A DNA stretch of 64,000 nt from Amycolatopsis albispora (GCF_003312875.1 NZ_CP015163.1:8618001-8682000), one strand, 5' to 3'. Shown: positions 51,661-61,106, counted from the first letter of the stretch. Numbers and translations: made by a program. Notes: generated by a model from the sequence alone, not told the origin.

Positions 51661-52821
51661 GTGGCCAGGGACTACTACGGCACGCTCGGTGTCGCGAAGA
51701 ACGCGACCGATCAGGAGATCAAGCGCGCGTACCGCAAGCTCGCCCGGGAGCTCCACCCGGACGTCAACCCGTCCGAGGACGCCAAGCACCGCTTCGGTGA
51801 GGTGACCACGGCCTACGAGGTGCTGTCCGACCCGCAGAAGCGCAAGATCGTCGACCTCGGCGGTGACCCGATGGACAACGGCGCCGCCCGCGGTGGCGGC
51901 GGCGACCCGTTCGGCGGTTTCGGCGGGCTCGGCGACATCATGGACGCCTTCTTCGGCGGCGCCGCCGGTGGTGGTGGCCGCGGGCGCGGCCCGCGCAGCC
52001 GCGTGCAGCCGGGTTCGGACGCGCTCATCCGCATCGGACTGACGCTGGAGGAGTGCGCCACCGGGGTGGACAAGGAGATCACCGTCGACACGGCGATCCT
52101 GTGCGACCTGTGCCGCGGCGCGGGTACCGCGGCCGGTGCCACCACGAAGACCTGCGACACCTGCGGCGGGCAGGGCGAGATCCAGTCCGTGCAGCGGTCG
52201 TTCCTCGGCCAGGTGGTCACCGCGCGGGCCTGCCCGGTCTGCCGCGGGTACGGCGAGGTCATCACCGACCCGTGCCGCCAGTGCGGTGGCGACGGGCGCG
52301 TGCGCTCGCGCCGCACGGTGACCGCGAAGGTGCCGCCGGGTGTCGGTGACGGCATGCGGATCCGGCTGTCCGGCCAGGGTGAGGTCGGCCCCGGTGGCGG
52401 GCCGGCCGGTGACCTGTACGTCGAGATCGACGAGGCACCGCACGACGTGTTCATCCGGCAGGGCAACGACCTGCACTGCAAGCTGAGCGTGCCGATGACC
52501 ACCGCCGCGCTGGGCGCGAAGGTGCCGATGGACACGCTGATCGACGGTGAGCACGAGCTGGAGATCGAGCCGGGCACGCAGCCGAACACCGAGCTGGTGC
52601 TGACCGGCAAGGGCATGCCGCGGCTGCGCTCGTCCGGCCGCGTGGACGGCCGTGGTGACCTGCACGTGCACGTCGAGGTCGTGGTGCCGACCAAGCTCGA
52701 CGAAACCCAGCGCGAGCTGCTGCGCGAGCTGGCCCAGTCGCGCGGCGAGGACTCGCCGACGCTGGCTGGCAACGGCAAGCACGGCGGGCTGTTCTCGAAG
52801 TTGCGCACCAAGAGCCGGTAG
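51661..52821 (+). CDS. dnaJ: Chaperone protein DnaJ (second actinobacterial paralog)
   Basis: This 386-residue type I J-protein has a J domain with the HPD motif in [15 protein letters not shown], and a Gly/Phe-rich linker. Four zinc-finger repeats follow ([32 protein letters not shown]) ahead of the C-terminal substrate-binding barrels. It stimulates DnaK ATPase and delivers clients. Linkage to hrcA rather than dnaK-grpE marks it as the DnaJ2 paralog. GTG 51661 lies 9 bp after GGAGGAC. Confidence 0.94.
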   Translation: MARDYYGTLGVAKNATDQEIKRAYRKLARELHPDVNPSEDAKHRFGEVTTAYEVLSDPQKRKIVDLGGDPMDNGAARGGGGDPFGGFGGLGDIMDAFFGGAAGGGGRGRGPRSRVQPGSDALIRIGLTLEECATGVDKEITVDTAILCDLCRGAGTAAGATTKTCDTCGGQGEIQSVQRSFLGQVVTARACPVCRGYGEVITDPCRQCGGDGRVRSRRTVTAKVPPGVGDGMRIRLSGQGEVGPGGGPAGDLYVEIDEAPHDVFIRQGNDLHCKLSVPMTTAALGAKVPMDTLIDGEHELEIEPGTQPNTELVLTGKGMPRLRSSGRVDGRGDLHVHVEVVVPTKLDETQRELLRELAQSRGEDSPTLAGNGKHGGLFSKLRTKSR

Positions 52822-53561
52822 TGGATCCGGTTTTCCTGGTGGAGGCGCTGCCCGCCGGCGACCGGGCGGTGCTCGACGGGGAAGAAGCCCGGCACGCGGC
52901 CACCGTGCGCCGCATCCGCCCCGGTGAGCGCCTGGTGCTCACCGACGGCCGTGGTGGTGGCGCGCGGTGCGTGGTCGACTCGGTTCAGGCCGGGCGGGAC
53001 GCCTCGCTGGGGCTCCGGGTCGAGGAGTCGTGGTTCGAGCCCGCGCCGGAGCTGCGGGTGATCGTCGCGCAGGCGCTGGCCAAGGGCGATCGCGGCGAGC
53101 TGGCGGTGGAACTGGCCACCGAGGCGGGCGTCGACGAGATCGTGCCGTGGCGGGCCGCCCGCAGCGTGGCGAAATGGGAGGACGGCCCCCGCGGCGACAA
53201 GGCACTGGCCCGCTGGCGGTCCACCGCGCGAGCGGCCGCGAAGCAGGCCCGCCGCACCTGGCTGCCGCCGGTGACGGAGCCGGTGACCACGAAGCAACTG
53301 GCCGCGCTGGCCGGCGAGGTCGACCGAGCCCTGGTGCTGGAAGCCGAGGCGGGTGTCCGCCTGGCGGACGCGGGTCTTCCGGCAGCCGGAAGCCTGTTGC
53401 TGGTGGTCGGCCCGGAAGGCGGAATCGGCCCGGAGGAGCTGACCGTGCTCTCGGACGCGGGCGCACGTCCGGTCAGACTAGGACAGACCGTACTGCGGAC
53501 CTCGACCGCGGCGGCGGTTGCTCTCGGCGCACTTGGAGCGCTCACGCCACGCTGGCCCTGA
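52821..53561 (+). CDS. rsmE: 16S rRNA (uracil-1498-N3)-methyltransferase
   Basis: This 246-residue SPOUT methyltransferase modifies U1498 in the ribosomal decoding region. The N-terminal PUA-like domain contains EEARHAATVRRIRPGERLVL. The knotted SAM site is LLVVGPEGGIGPEELTVLSD and VRLGQTVLRTSTAAAVALGA. GTG 52821 overlaps the dnaJ stop by one base. The same order (hrcA-dnaJ2-rsmE) is found in mycobacteria. Confidence 0.94.
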   Translation: MDPVFLVEALPAGDRAVLDGEEARHAATVRRIRPGERLVLTDGRGGGARCVVDSVQAGRDASLGLRVEESWFEPAPELRVIVAQALAKGDRGELAVELATEAGVDEIVPWRAARSVAKWEDGPRGDKALARWRSTARAAAKQARRTWLPPVTEPVTTKQLAALAGEVDRALVLEAEAGVRLADAGLPAAGSLLLVVGPEGGIGPEELTVLSDAGARPVRLGQTVLRTSTAAAVALGALGALTPRWP

Positions 53562-53867
53562 CCACCTGGTGGATCCAGCTACCGGGCGTATTCGAAACCC
53601 CGGAAATTTCTGCCGGTAATTTTACGCTCTGACCTGGCGCGCTGGCCGGAGTAGCCGTTACTCTGGTCATTCGGAACAGCACACACGGTTTCCGGACACA
53701 GCGGCATCAGCCCGTGCACCGGAGTCCCCGCCGGACACCTCCCCCCTCGGTCCGGCGGAGCCGCGGTGGCGGTGGAGCGACCCCCAGGTTCCACCGCCCC
53801 GCGGCGTTCCTTCTTTCCTTTGCCGTGTTCGGGCTTCGCCCTCCCATCGGCGAAGGAACGGTGTTTT

Positions 53868-53913
53868 CTGGGGGTCGAACCCCCAGGCCCCCGCCAGGGG
53901 GCGAGCCCCCTGG
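53868..53913. repeat. Two adjacent GC-rich palindromes in the rsmE-HIT gap
   Basis: CTGGGGGTCGAACCCCCAG (53868-53886) and CCAGGGGGCGAGCCCCCTGG (53894-53913) are consecutive hairpins about 400 bp into the 663-bp gap between rsmE and the HIT gene. The preceding stretch (53562-53860) has no credible gene; its long frames read through repetitive GC-rich sequence. These stems resemble widespread actinobacterial intergenic palindromes and may block transcription from rsmE. Confidence 0.65.
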
Positions 53914-53969
53914 ACCCCCGCGCGGCTTTGGGTCGTTTGTCGGTTGGGTGCCGCGCCTCCCTGTTGGAG

Positions 53970-54024
53970 TGTCACGAATGTGGCTTTCGAGGCATTTGGC
54001 GTCCCGAAAGCCACATTCGTGACA
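53970..54024. repeat. Dispersed hairpin family, copy 7 (rsmE-HIT gap)
   Basis: The arms starting at 53970 and ending at 54024 pair over about 24 bp with two inner mismatches (CGAGGC against GTCCCG) around ATTTGGC. Core and outer arms (TGTCACGAATG/CATTCGTGACA) are perfect. It is the only copy not adjacent to a stop codon; it lies about 400 bp beyond rsmE. Confidence 0.88.
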
Positions 54025-54108
54025 TTGGGTGGGCGGGAACAGGAAGCCGGGGAGCAGTGGGGGCACCAGGCAGACTCCCCTTCCCCATCCCGGTCCCAAG
54101 CCAAGAAC

Positions 54109-54168
54109 ACGGCGAAGACCCCCTTGTCAAGGTACGTTTCCCAGCCTTGACAAGGGGGTCTTCGCCGT
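54109..54168. repeat. Second hairpin family: perfect 24-bp stem
   Basis: Left arm 54109-54132 (ACGGCGAAGACCCCCTTGTC and onward) is the exact reverse complement of 54145-54168, with a 12-nt loop (TACGTTTCCCAG). Its sequence is unrelated to the GAATGTGGCTTTC family. It sits 44-57 bp before the leaderless promoter of the HIT gene and so may insulate it. Confidence 0.88.
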
Positions 54169-54224
54169 AGTCACAATCGGGCGCCGGGATGGGGACCCGC
54201 GGATGAACCGATAGGGTCCGAACC

Positions 54225-54581
54225 ATGAGTGACGCGGAGACGTTGTTCGAGAAGATCATCGCCAGGGAGATCCCGGCCGAGATCGTGTACGAGACCGACA
54301 CCACGCTCGCCTTCCGTGACATCCAGCCCCAGGCCAGGGTGCACGTGCTCGTGGTGCCGAAGAAGCGGTACCGCAACCTCGCCGAGTTCGCCGCCGCCGA
54401 TCCGGCCGGGCTGGCCGACGTGGTCGCCACCGCCGCCAAGGTGGCCGAACTCGAGGGCATCAGCGCCAGCGGCTACCGCGTGGTCTTCAACACCGACGCC
54501 GACGCCGGGCAGACGGTCTTCCACGTCCACGCCCACGTCCTCGGCGGGGAACAGCTCGGCCACTTCGGCCGCCCCGGCTAG
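54225..54581 (+). CDS. HIT-family nucleotide hydrolase/transferase
   Basis: This 118-residue histidine-triad protein has the catalytic triad in TVFHVHAHVLGG. The N-terminal TLFEKIIAREIPAEIVYETD and RVHVLVVPKKRYRNLAEF mark the HINT/PKCI branch, which hydrolyses adenosine phosphoramidates. ATG 54225 lies 7 nt after TAGGGT (54212-54217), so the mRNA is probably leaderless. It stands between rsmE and phoH in the conserved block. Confidence 0.93.
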   Translation: MSDAETLFEKIIAREIPAEIVYETDTTLAFRDIQPQARVHVLVVPKKRYRNLAEFAAADPAGLADVVATAAKVAELEGISASGYRVVFNTDADAGQTVFHVHAHVLGGEQLGHFGRPG

Positions 54582-54687
54582 CCGCGAGGTAACCACCTGC
54601 GCCGCCGGGGCGCCAACCGCTAGCATCGTGGGTGACCAGACCATTCACGACCAGTAGCGCACGCGCAGAAAGCAGGCCCGAGGCCCA

Positions 54688-55764
54688 GTGGCCGGTACCG
54701 CACCGGGTGGAGCCGCCCGATCCGAAGTCCCGCGTGAAGACGACCAGCAGGTCGAGGCGGCAGCCGCGCAGGACGCGAAGTCCCGATTCCCCATTCCCGA
54801 CGCCGCCGCGCTGACCCTGCTCGGGTCGCGGGACGAGAACCTGCGCGTCGCCGAGGAACTGCTCACCGCGGACGTCCACGTCCGCGGCAACGAGGTCACC
54901 CTCACCGGCGCCCCGGCGGACGTGGCGTTCGCCGAGCGGGTGTTCGCCGAGCTGGTCACCCTGGCCGGCCGCGGCCAGCAGGTGGACCCGCCGACCGTGC
55001 GGCGCACGGTGTCCATGCTCTCCGCCGGCGGCGCCGAATCGCCAGCCGACGTGCTCAGCATGGACATCCTGTCCCGCCGCGGCCGCACCATCCGGCCGAA
55101 GACGCTGAACCAGAAGCGCTACGTCGACGCCATCGACAAGCACACCATCGTGTTCGGCGTCGGCCCGGCCGGTACCGGCAAGACCTACCTGGCGATGGCC
55201 AAGGCCGTGCAGGCGCTGCAGGCCAAGCAGGTCACCCGGATCGTGCTGACCAGGCCCGCGGTCGAGGCCGGGGAGCGGCTGGGTTACCTGCCCGGCACGC
55301 TCAACGAGAAGATCGACCCGTACCTGCGCCCGCTCTACGACGCGCTGCACGACATGGTCGATCCCGAGTCGATCCCGCGGCTGATGCAGGCGGGCACGAT
55401 CGAGATCGCGCCGCTGGCCTACATGCGCGGCCGCACCCTCAACGACGCGTTCATCATCCTGGACGAGGCGCAGAACACCACGCCGGAACAGATGAAGATG
55501 TTCCTCACCCGCCTCGGCTTCGGCTCGAAGATCGTGGTCACCGGGGACGTCACCCAGGTCGACCTGCCCAGCGGGCAGCGCAGCGGCCTGCGGGTGGTGC
55601 GCGACATCCTCGAAGGCGTGGACGACCTGCACTTCGCCACGCTGACCAGCCAGGACGTGGTCCGCCACCGCCTGGTCGGCGACATCGTGGACGCCTACGA
55701 GAAGTGGCAGGCCGTGCAGGACGCGACCGAGACCGCCAACGGCTGGAAGGGCCAGCGCCGGTGA
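54688..55764 (+). CDS. phoH: PhoH-family ATPase
   Basis: This 358-residue protein has an N-terminal KH-like RNA-binding region ([20 protein letters not shown]) and a C-terminal ATPase of the RNA-helicase-related PhoH type. Walker A is [20 protein letters not shown], Walker B is [20 protein letters not shown] and the sensor region is [13 protein letters not shown]. Linkage to ybeY suggests a joint role in rRNA and RNA metabolism. The GTG start at 54688 is followed by a low-complexity N-terminus. A TAGCAT at 54622-54627 may be its -10. Confidence 0.93.
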   Translation: MAGTAPGGAARSEVPREDDQQVEAAAAQDAKSRFPIPDAAALTLLGSRDENLRVAEELLTADVHVRGNEVTLTGAPADVAFAERVFAELVTLAGRGQQVDPPTVRRTVSMLSAGGAESPADVLSMDILSRRGRTIRPKTLNQKRYVDAIDKHTIVFGVGPAGTGKTYLAMAKAVQALQAKQVTRIVLTRPAVEAGERLGYLPGTLNEKIDPYLRPLYDALHDMVDPESIPRLMQAGTIEIAPLAYMRGRTLNDAFIILDEAQNTTPEQMKMFLTRLGFGSKIVVTGDVTQVDLPSGQRSGLRVVRDILEGVDDLHFATLTSQDVVRHRLVGDIVDAYEKWQAVQDATETANGWKGQRR

Positions 55765-56348
55765 GCATCGAGATCGCCAACGAGTCCGGGGTCGGCGTCG
55801 ACGAGGCCTCCATCGTCTCGGCGGCCCGGTTCGCGCTGGACAAGATGGAGGTCAGCCCGCTGGCCGAGCTGTCCGTGCTGCTGGTCACCCTGGACGTGAT
55901 GGAGGACCTGCACGAGCGCTGGATGGACCTGCCGGGCCCGACCGACGTGATGGCCTTCCCGATGGACGAGCTGGACTCCACCCGCCGTCCCGACGCCGCG
56001 GACGCCTCGCCGGCCCTGCTCGGCGACATCGTGCTCTGCCCGGCGTTCGCGAAGGACCAGGCGCACACCGCCGGGCACTCGCTGACCGAGGAACTGCACC
56101 TGCTCACCGTGCACGGCGTGCTGCACCTGCTCGGCTACGACCACGCGGAACCGGCCGAGGAGAAGGAGATGTTCGGGTTGCAGAAGCGCATCCTGAACGA
56201 GTTCCGCGCGGCCACCGCGGCCGTGCGCAGGCAGGACGCGCAGCGCTCCGCCGACGACCGGCTGCTCGGCACGGCCGGCCTGGACCGGGTGCCCGACGCG
56301 GCCGATCCCGCCGACGCCGCGGACGCCGACCCCGGTCAGCCGGGCTGA
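55761..56348 (+). CDS. ybeY: Endoribonuclease YbeY (16S rRNA maturation factor)
   Basis: This 195-residue zinc-dependent RNase has the metal site [17 protein letters not shown] and the preceding [11 protein letters not shown] and [12 protein letters not shown] segments. It helps process the 16S rRNA 3' end and in ribosome quality control. An actinobacterial Asp/Ala-rich tail follows ([17 protein letters not shown]). GTG 55761 overlaps the phoH stop (GTGA). Confidence 0.94.
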   Translation: MSIEIANESGVGVDEASIVSAARFALDKMEVSPLAELSVLLVTLDVMEDLHERWMDLPGPTDVMAFPMDELDSTRRPDAADASPALLGDIVLCPAFAKDQAHTAGHSLTEELHLLTVHGVLHLLGYDHAEPAEEKEMFGLQKRILNEFRAATAAVRRQDAQRSADDRLLGTAGLDRVPDAADPADAADADPGQPG

Positions 56349-56352
56349 GCCG

Positions 56353-57699
56353 ATGACCAGCTCGACCTCCCTGCTGGTCATCGCCGTGGCGCTGGTCCTG
56401 CTCGGCGGGGTGTTCGCCGCGGCCGACGCGGCGGTGAGCACGGTGTCGCAGGCCAGGGCCGAGGGCATGGTGCGGCTCGGCCGCGCCGGGGCCCGCCAGC
56501 TGGTCGCGGTGATCGCCGAGCGCAGGCGCCACATCAACCTGCTGCTCCTGCTGCGGCTGGGCTGCGAGCTGACCTCCACGGTGCTGGTCACCGTGGTCTT
56601 CCTGCGCTGGATCGAGCCGGTCTCGCTGGCCGTGGTCGTGGCCGGGGTGGTGATGGTCGTGGTCAGCTACGTGCTGATCGGGGTCGGCCCGCGCACCATC
56701 GGCCGCCAGCACCCGTACCGCGTCGGCCTGGTGGTGGCCGGGCCGGTGCGGGCGCTGGGCACCGTGCTCGGCCCGCTGAGCAGGCTGCTGATCCTGCTGG
56801 GCAACGCGATCACCCCGGGCAAGGGCTTCCGCGAGGGCCCGTTCACCTCCGAGGTCGAGCTGCGTGAGCTGGTCGACCTCGCCCAGGAACGCGGCGTGGT
56901 GGAGGACTCCGAGCGCGAGATGATCCACTCGGTGTTCGAGCTGGGGGACACGGTGGCGCGCGAGGTGATGGTGCCGCGCACCGAGATCGTCTGGATCGAG
57001 CAGGGCAAGACGGTGCGCCAGGCGCTCGCGTTGTCGCTGCGGTCCGGGTTCACCCGGCTGCCGGTGATCGACGAGTCGGTGGACGACATCGTCGGCGTGG
57101 TCAACATCAAGGACCTGGTGCGGGCTTCGATGGCCGACGGCGGTGCCGCCCGCGAGGTGCGCGAGCTGATGAGCCCGGCCAGTTTTGTGCCCGACTCGAA
57201 ACGGCTGGACGAGCTGCTCAAGGAAATGCAGGTCTCGCGCCACCACCTGGCCATCGCGATCGACGAGTACGGCGGCACGGCCGGCCTGCTCACCATCGAG
57301 GACATCCTGGAGGAGATCGTCGGCGAGATCACCGACGAATCCGACGCCGACGAGCGGCCGCCGGTCGAGGCGCTGGACGAGTCGTCGGTGCGGGTGTCGG
57401 CCAGGCTCAGCGTGGACGACCTCGGCGAGCTGTTCGGCATCGAACTCGAGGACCACGACGTGGAGACGGTCGGCGGCCTGCTCGCGCAGCGCCTCGGCCG
57501 GGTGCCGCTGCCGGGTGCGGAAGCCGAGGTCGCCGGGCTGCGGCTGCACGCCGAGGGCGGCAAGGACCGGCGCGGCCGGATGCGGATCACCACCGTGGTG
57601 GTGCGCGCGAGCGACGGGCTGGCCGGGCGGCGCGTGCGCGTGCCGCGTGACGAACGGGACGAGCGGAACGAACGGGATCGGAGCGTGGAGCATGCCTGA
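56353..57699 (+). CDS. CNNM/CorC-type membrane protein with CBS pair
   Basis: This 448-residue protein has an N-terminal DUF21 domain with about four helices (LLVIAVALVLLGGVFAAADA at the start). A CBS-domain pair follows (EVMVPRTEIVWIEQGKTVRQ, AIDEYGGTAGLLTIEDILEE), and then a CorC_HlyC domain (VGGLLAQRLGRVPLPGAEAE). The family (HlyC/CorC/CNNM) is linked to Mg2+ and Co2+ handling. It lies 4 bp after ybeY and overlaps the next gene by 8 bp, as in mycobacteria (Rv2366c-like). Confidence 0.92.
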   Translation: MTSSTSLLVIAVALVLLGGVFAAADAAVSTVSQARAEGMVRLGRAGARQLVAVIAERRRHINLLLLLRLGCELTSTVLVTVVFLRWIEPVSLAVVVAGVVMVVVSYVLIGVGPRTIGRQHPYRVGLVVAGPVRALGTVLGPLSRLLILLGNAITPGKGFREGPFTSEVELRELVDLAQERGVVEDSEREMIHSVFELGDTVAREVMVPRTEIVWIEQGKTVRQALALSLRSGFTRLPVIDESVDDIVGVVNIKDLVRASMADGGAAREVRELMSPASFVPDSKRLDELLKEMQVSRHHLAIAIDEYGGTAGLLTIEDILEEIVGEITDESDADERPPVEALDESSVRVSARLSVDDLGELFGIELEDHDVETVGGLLAQRLGRVPLPGAEAEVAGLRLHAEGGKDRRGRMRITTVVVRASDGLAGRRVRVPRDERDERNERDRSVEHA

Positions 57700-58030
57700 G
57701 GAGCTCGGGGCCGAGGACGAGAAGATCGTCATTCTCGCCCGCTCGGCCAGGGCGCGGAACGGCGCGGCCGAAGGGGCGGCCGTCCGGGACACCGACGGCC
57801 GCACCTATGCGGCGACCAGCGTGAACCTGCCCTCGTTCAAGCTGACCGCGTTGCAGGCCGCGGTCGCCGCCGCGGTGTCCAGCGGTGCCGAGGGCCTGGA
57901 GGCGGCGGCACTGGTCACCGCGGAGCCCGCGTTCCCCGAGCAGTCGGTGCACGCGGTCCGTGATCTTGCCGGGAATGCCCCTATTTTTCGCGCGGACCCT
58001 TCCGGATCGGTGCAGGAAGTGTTGCGCTAG
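57692..58030 (+). CDS. Cytidine-deaminase-like protein lacking catalytic residues
   Basis: This 112-residue protein has the cytidine deaminase-like layout (RDTDGRTYAATSVNLPSFKL, TALQAAVAAAVSSG) but lacks the zinc ligands. The position of the usual CAE reads ALQ, the protein contains no cysteine at all, and the PCxxC region is missing. It therefore cannot be a standard deaminase. It corresponds by position to the small gene between corC and era in mycobacteria (Rv2365c-like). Its start overlaps the CorC-type gene by 8 bp. The function is unknown; a structural or ligand-binding role is possible. Confidence 0.75.
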   Translation: MPEELGAEDEKIVILARSARARNGAAEGAAVRDTDGRTYAATSVNLPSFKLTALQAAVAAAVSSGAEGLEAAALVTAEPAFPEQSVHAVRDLAGNAPIFRADPSGSVQEVLR

Positions 58031-58070
58031 GGCGTGACCTGACCGCCACTCGCCGACCGCTGGAGACCGT

Positions 58071-61000
58071 GTGGACTTCGGGATCCTGGGCCCACTCGAG
58101 ATCATCGGCATGCCCTCGGGCACCATCAGCGCGGGCAGGCAGCGCTGCCTGCTGGCCATGCTCCTGCTCGAACCGGGGCAGGTGGTGCCGCTGGAGCGGA
58201 TCGCCGACGCGCTGTGGGGCGAGCAGTGGCCGGACACCGTGCGCAACGCCGTGCAGGTGGTGGTCTCCCGGCTGCGGCGGTCGTTCGCCGGGCATCCGGT
58301 CCAGGTGCTGGCCAGGGCGAACGGGTACCTGATCGACGTCGCGCCGGAGCGGGTCGACCTCCATCGGTTCCGCGCTTCGGTGGCCAAGGCGCGGGAGCTG
58401 GCCTGGCACGACGACGCGGCGGCGGCCGAGTTGTTCCAGCGCGCGCTGGGCCTGTGGCGTGGCGCGCCGCTGGCCGGGATCGAGTCCGAGCTGATCTCGG
58501 AGCGGATCGCGCCCGCGCTCGAGCACGAGCGGGTGGGCGCGCTGCTGGACTACCACGACGCGGTGCTCCGGCTGGACCGCGCGGCCGAGCTGGTGCCCGC
58601 GCTGCTCGCGCTCACCCACGAGCACCCGTTCGAGCAGCGGCTCTGGGCGCAGCTGATGATCGCGCTGCACCGCACCGGCCGCACCAGGGACGCGCTGGCC
58701 GCCTACCGCCGGCTGCACCGGCGCCTGACCAGGGAACTCGGGCTGGAGCCGATGGCCGAGCTGCGCGCGCTGGAGCAGGCCGTGCTGCGTGGTGAGTCGC
58801 TGCACCACCAGCCGCGGGTCCGCGCGCCGCGGCGCGACGCGTTCGACGGCCCGGCCCAGCTGCCGCCGACCGTCGGCGACTTCACCGGCCGCACCACCGA
58901 ACTCGCCGAGCTGGTCCGCACGCTGACCGCGGCGGGGGAGGCCGTGCCGGTGGTGACGCTGGCCGGGCAGGGCGGGGTCGGCAAGACCACGCTCGCCGTG
59001 CGGGCCGCCCACCTGGTCGCCGACCGGTTCCCCGACGGCCAGCTCTACGTCGACCTGTGCGGTACGCAGGAGGAAGTGCGCGACCCGGCGCGGGTGCTGG
59101 CCAACTTCCTGCTCTCGCTCGGCGTGGACGGCGGCGCCATCCCGGACGACCTGGCCGACCGGTCGGCGTTGTTCCGCAGCAAGCTCGCCGGGCGCCGGGT
59201 GCTGGTGCTGCTGGACAACGCGGCCGGGGAGGACCAGGTCCGGCCGCTGCTGCCGGGGTCGGCGGGCTGCGCGGTGGTGGTCACCAGCCGCGCGCGGCTC
59301 AGCGGGCTGGAGGGCGGGCGCGCGCTCGACGTCGAGGTGTTCACGCCGGAGCAGGCGCGGGCCTTCCTCGCCGGGGTGGTCGGCCAGGACCGGATCGACG
59401 CCGAACCCGGCGCGGTCGACGAGATCGCCCGGCTGTGCGGGTACCTGCCGCTGGCGGTCCGCGTGGCCGCCGCGAAGCTGGTCGCGCGGTCGCGGCTGGG
59501 CATCGGCCAGCTCGCCGCCCGGCTGGCGGGCGAATGCGGCAGGCTCGACGAGCTGGTGGCCGGTGATCTCGCGGTACGGGCCAGCCTGGCGCTCGGCTAC
59601 ACCGGTCTGCGGCAGGCGGAGCAGCGGGCGCTGCGGCTGCTCGGGCTGCTCGACGTCACCGACTTCGCCTCCTGGGTCTGCGCCGCCCTGCTCGACGTGC
59701 CCGCCGCGGAGGCGGAAAGCACGCTGGAAGCGCTGGTCGACGTGCACCTGGTGGAGGACGTGGGCACCGACGTCTGCGGGCAGACGCGGTACCGGCTGCA
59801 CGACCTGACCCGGCTCTTCGCCAGGGAACGCGCCGAGGAAACCGAGTCGCCGGAGGAGATCACCGCCGCGCTGGGCCGGGCGCGCCGGGCGTGGCTGGCG
59901 CTCGCCGAGGCCGCCGACGACCTGCTCGACAACCGCACCCTGGAACGGATTTCCGGTGGTCACGACCGGCCGTTCACCGGTGAGCCCGAGGTGCTGGGCG
60001 GCAACGCGGCGGGCTGGTTCGACGTCGAGGCCCGCAATCTGCAAGCCATCGTCACCGGCGGCGCGAGCATGCCCGTCGGCTGGCAGATCGCCGAGGCGCT
60101 GGTCGGCTACTTCGAGTACCGCGTGCTCGGGCAGGACTGGGAGCGTACGCACCTGGCCGCGCTCCAGCGGTGCGAAGCCGAGGGCGACCGGCTCGGCACG
60201 GCGGTGCTGCTGCGCGGGCTGGCCGACCGCGCGTGGGGCCGCGGCAGCGCGGACTGCCTGCGGTACGCGCGCCAAGCCGAGCAGCTGTTCGCCGAACTCG
60301 GACACGACACCGGGCGCGCGCAGGCGCTTTCGCTGCTCGGGCTCGGCCTGCGGCTGGAAGGCGCGTACGACGAGTCGATGGCCGCGTACGCCGAGAGCCG
60401 CCGCCTCAGCGGGGAGCAGGGCAAGCACCGCACCACGATCCTGTCGCTGATCAACGAGTCGATCATCCACCGCGTCCGCGGTGAGGCCGACCAGGCGCTG
60501 CGGTGCGTGCTGGAGGTCCGCCGCCTGGCCGGGGCGATCGGCTTCGCCAGGGCGGAGGCCGAGGCCTGGATGCGGCTGGGCAATCTCCGGCAGGACCGGC
60601 GCCAGTGGGACGAGGCGGTGGACGCCTACCGGACCGCCGCGGCCGGGTTCCGGCGGCTCGACCACACCGGCTTCCACACGCTCACCCTCACCCACCTCGG
60701 TGACCTGCACCTGCGCACCGGCGACCTGGCCGCCGCCGAGGACACCCTGGAGCAGGCGGTCGAGGTGGCGCAGCACTACCGGCACCACTCGACCAGCTTC
60801 CTGCCGATGGAACTGCTCGCCGCGGTCCACCTGGAGCAGGGCCGCTACGACCTGGCCGCGGCCGAGCTGACCGGGTACGTGGCCGAATACCGCGAGCGCC
60901 GGCTGGTCGCGCGGCTGCCCGGCGCGCTGGCGAAACTCGGCAGGGCACTGCAGGGAACCGGACGGGTGGCCGAGGCCGTCGAAGCCTGGACCGAAGCCCG

Positions 61001-61085
61001 CGCGCTGTACCTGGAACTGGGTGACCGCGCCGGCGCCACCGAGCTGGACGAGCTGCTCGGGGGGATCACCGAGTCGACGGCGTGA
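58071..61085 (+). CDS. AfsR/SARP-family transcriptional regulator with NB-ARC and TPR domains
   Basis: This 1,004-residue regulator has an OmpR-like DNA-binding domain (1-90) and a bacterial activator domain (about 95-245, EHERVGALLDYHDAVLRLDR). An NB-ARC STAND ATPase follows, with P-loop GQGGVGKTTLA at 299-309 and kinase-2 RRVLVLLDNAAG, and then C-terminal TPR repeats (about 650-1000). Such proteins switch on secondary metabolite clusters or developmental genes in response to ligands sensed by the TPR part. The GTG start is at 58071. No biosynthetic cluster is visible nearby. It lies between the deaminase-like gene and era, which are usually adjacent in mycobacteria, so it looks inserted. 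Confidence 0.92.
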   Translation: MDFGILGPLEIIGMPSGTISAGRQRCLLAMLLLEPGQVVPLERIADALWGEQWPDTVRNAVQVVVSRLRRSFAGHPVQVLARANGYLIDVAPERVDLHRFRASVAKARELAWHDDAAAAELFQRALGLWRGAPLAGIESELISERIAPALEHERVGALLDYHDAVLRLDRAAELVPALLALTHEHPFEQRLWAQLMIALHRTGRTRDALAAYRRLHRRLTRELGLEPMAELRALEQAVLRGESLHHQPRVRAPRRDAFDGPAQLPPTVGDFTGRTTELAELVRTLTAAGEAVPVVTLAGQGGVGKTTLAVRAAHLVADRFPDGQLYVDLCGTQEEVRDPARVLANFLLSLGVDGGAIPDDLADRSALFRSKLAGRRVLVLLDNAAGEDQVRPLLPGSAGCAVVVTSRARLSGLEGGRALDVEVFTPEQARAFLAGVVGQDRIDAEPGAVDEIARLCGYLPLAVRVAAAKLVARSRLGIGQLAARLAGECGRLDELVAGDLAVRASLALGYTGLRQAEQRALRLLGLLDVTDFASWVCAALLDVPAAEAESTLEALVDVHLVEDVGTDVCGQTRYRLHDLTRLFARERAEETESPEEITAALGRARRAWLALAEAADDLLDNRTLERISGGHDRPFTGEPEVLGGNAAGWFDVEARNLQAIVTGGASMPVGWQIAEALVGYFEYRVLGQDWERTHLAALQRCEAEGDRLGTAVLLRGLADRAWGRGSADCLRYARQAEQLFAELGHDTGRAQALSLLGLGLRLEGAYDESMAAYAESRRLSGEQGKHRTTILSLINESIIHRVRGEADQALRCVLEVRRLAGAIGFARAEAEAWMRLGNLRQDRRQWDEAVDAYRTAAAGFRRLDHTGFHTLTLTHLGDLHLRTGDLAAAEDTLEQAVEVAQHYRHHSTSFLPMELLAAVHLEQGRYDLAAAELTGYVAEYRERRLVARLPGALAKLGRALQGTGRVAEAVEAWTEARALYLELGDRAGATELDELLGGITESTA

Positions 61086-61106
61086 GGCGTCAGGGAGGAT
61101 GGGCGG

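Noticed and set aside
53868..53913. tRNA-like sequence (GGGGGTCGAACCCCC resembling a T-arm)
   Set aside because: It is part of simple GC palindromes; no acceptor stem, D-arm or anticodon arm can be formed around it.
53667..54170. Possible genes in the rsmE-HIT gap
   Set aside because: All frames run through palindromes and low-complexity GC tracts, lack ribosome-binding sites and show no protein-like pattern.
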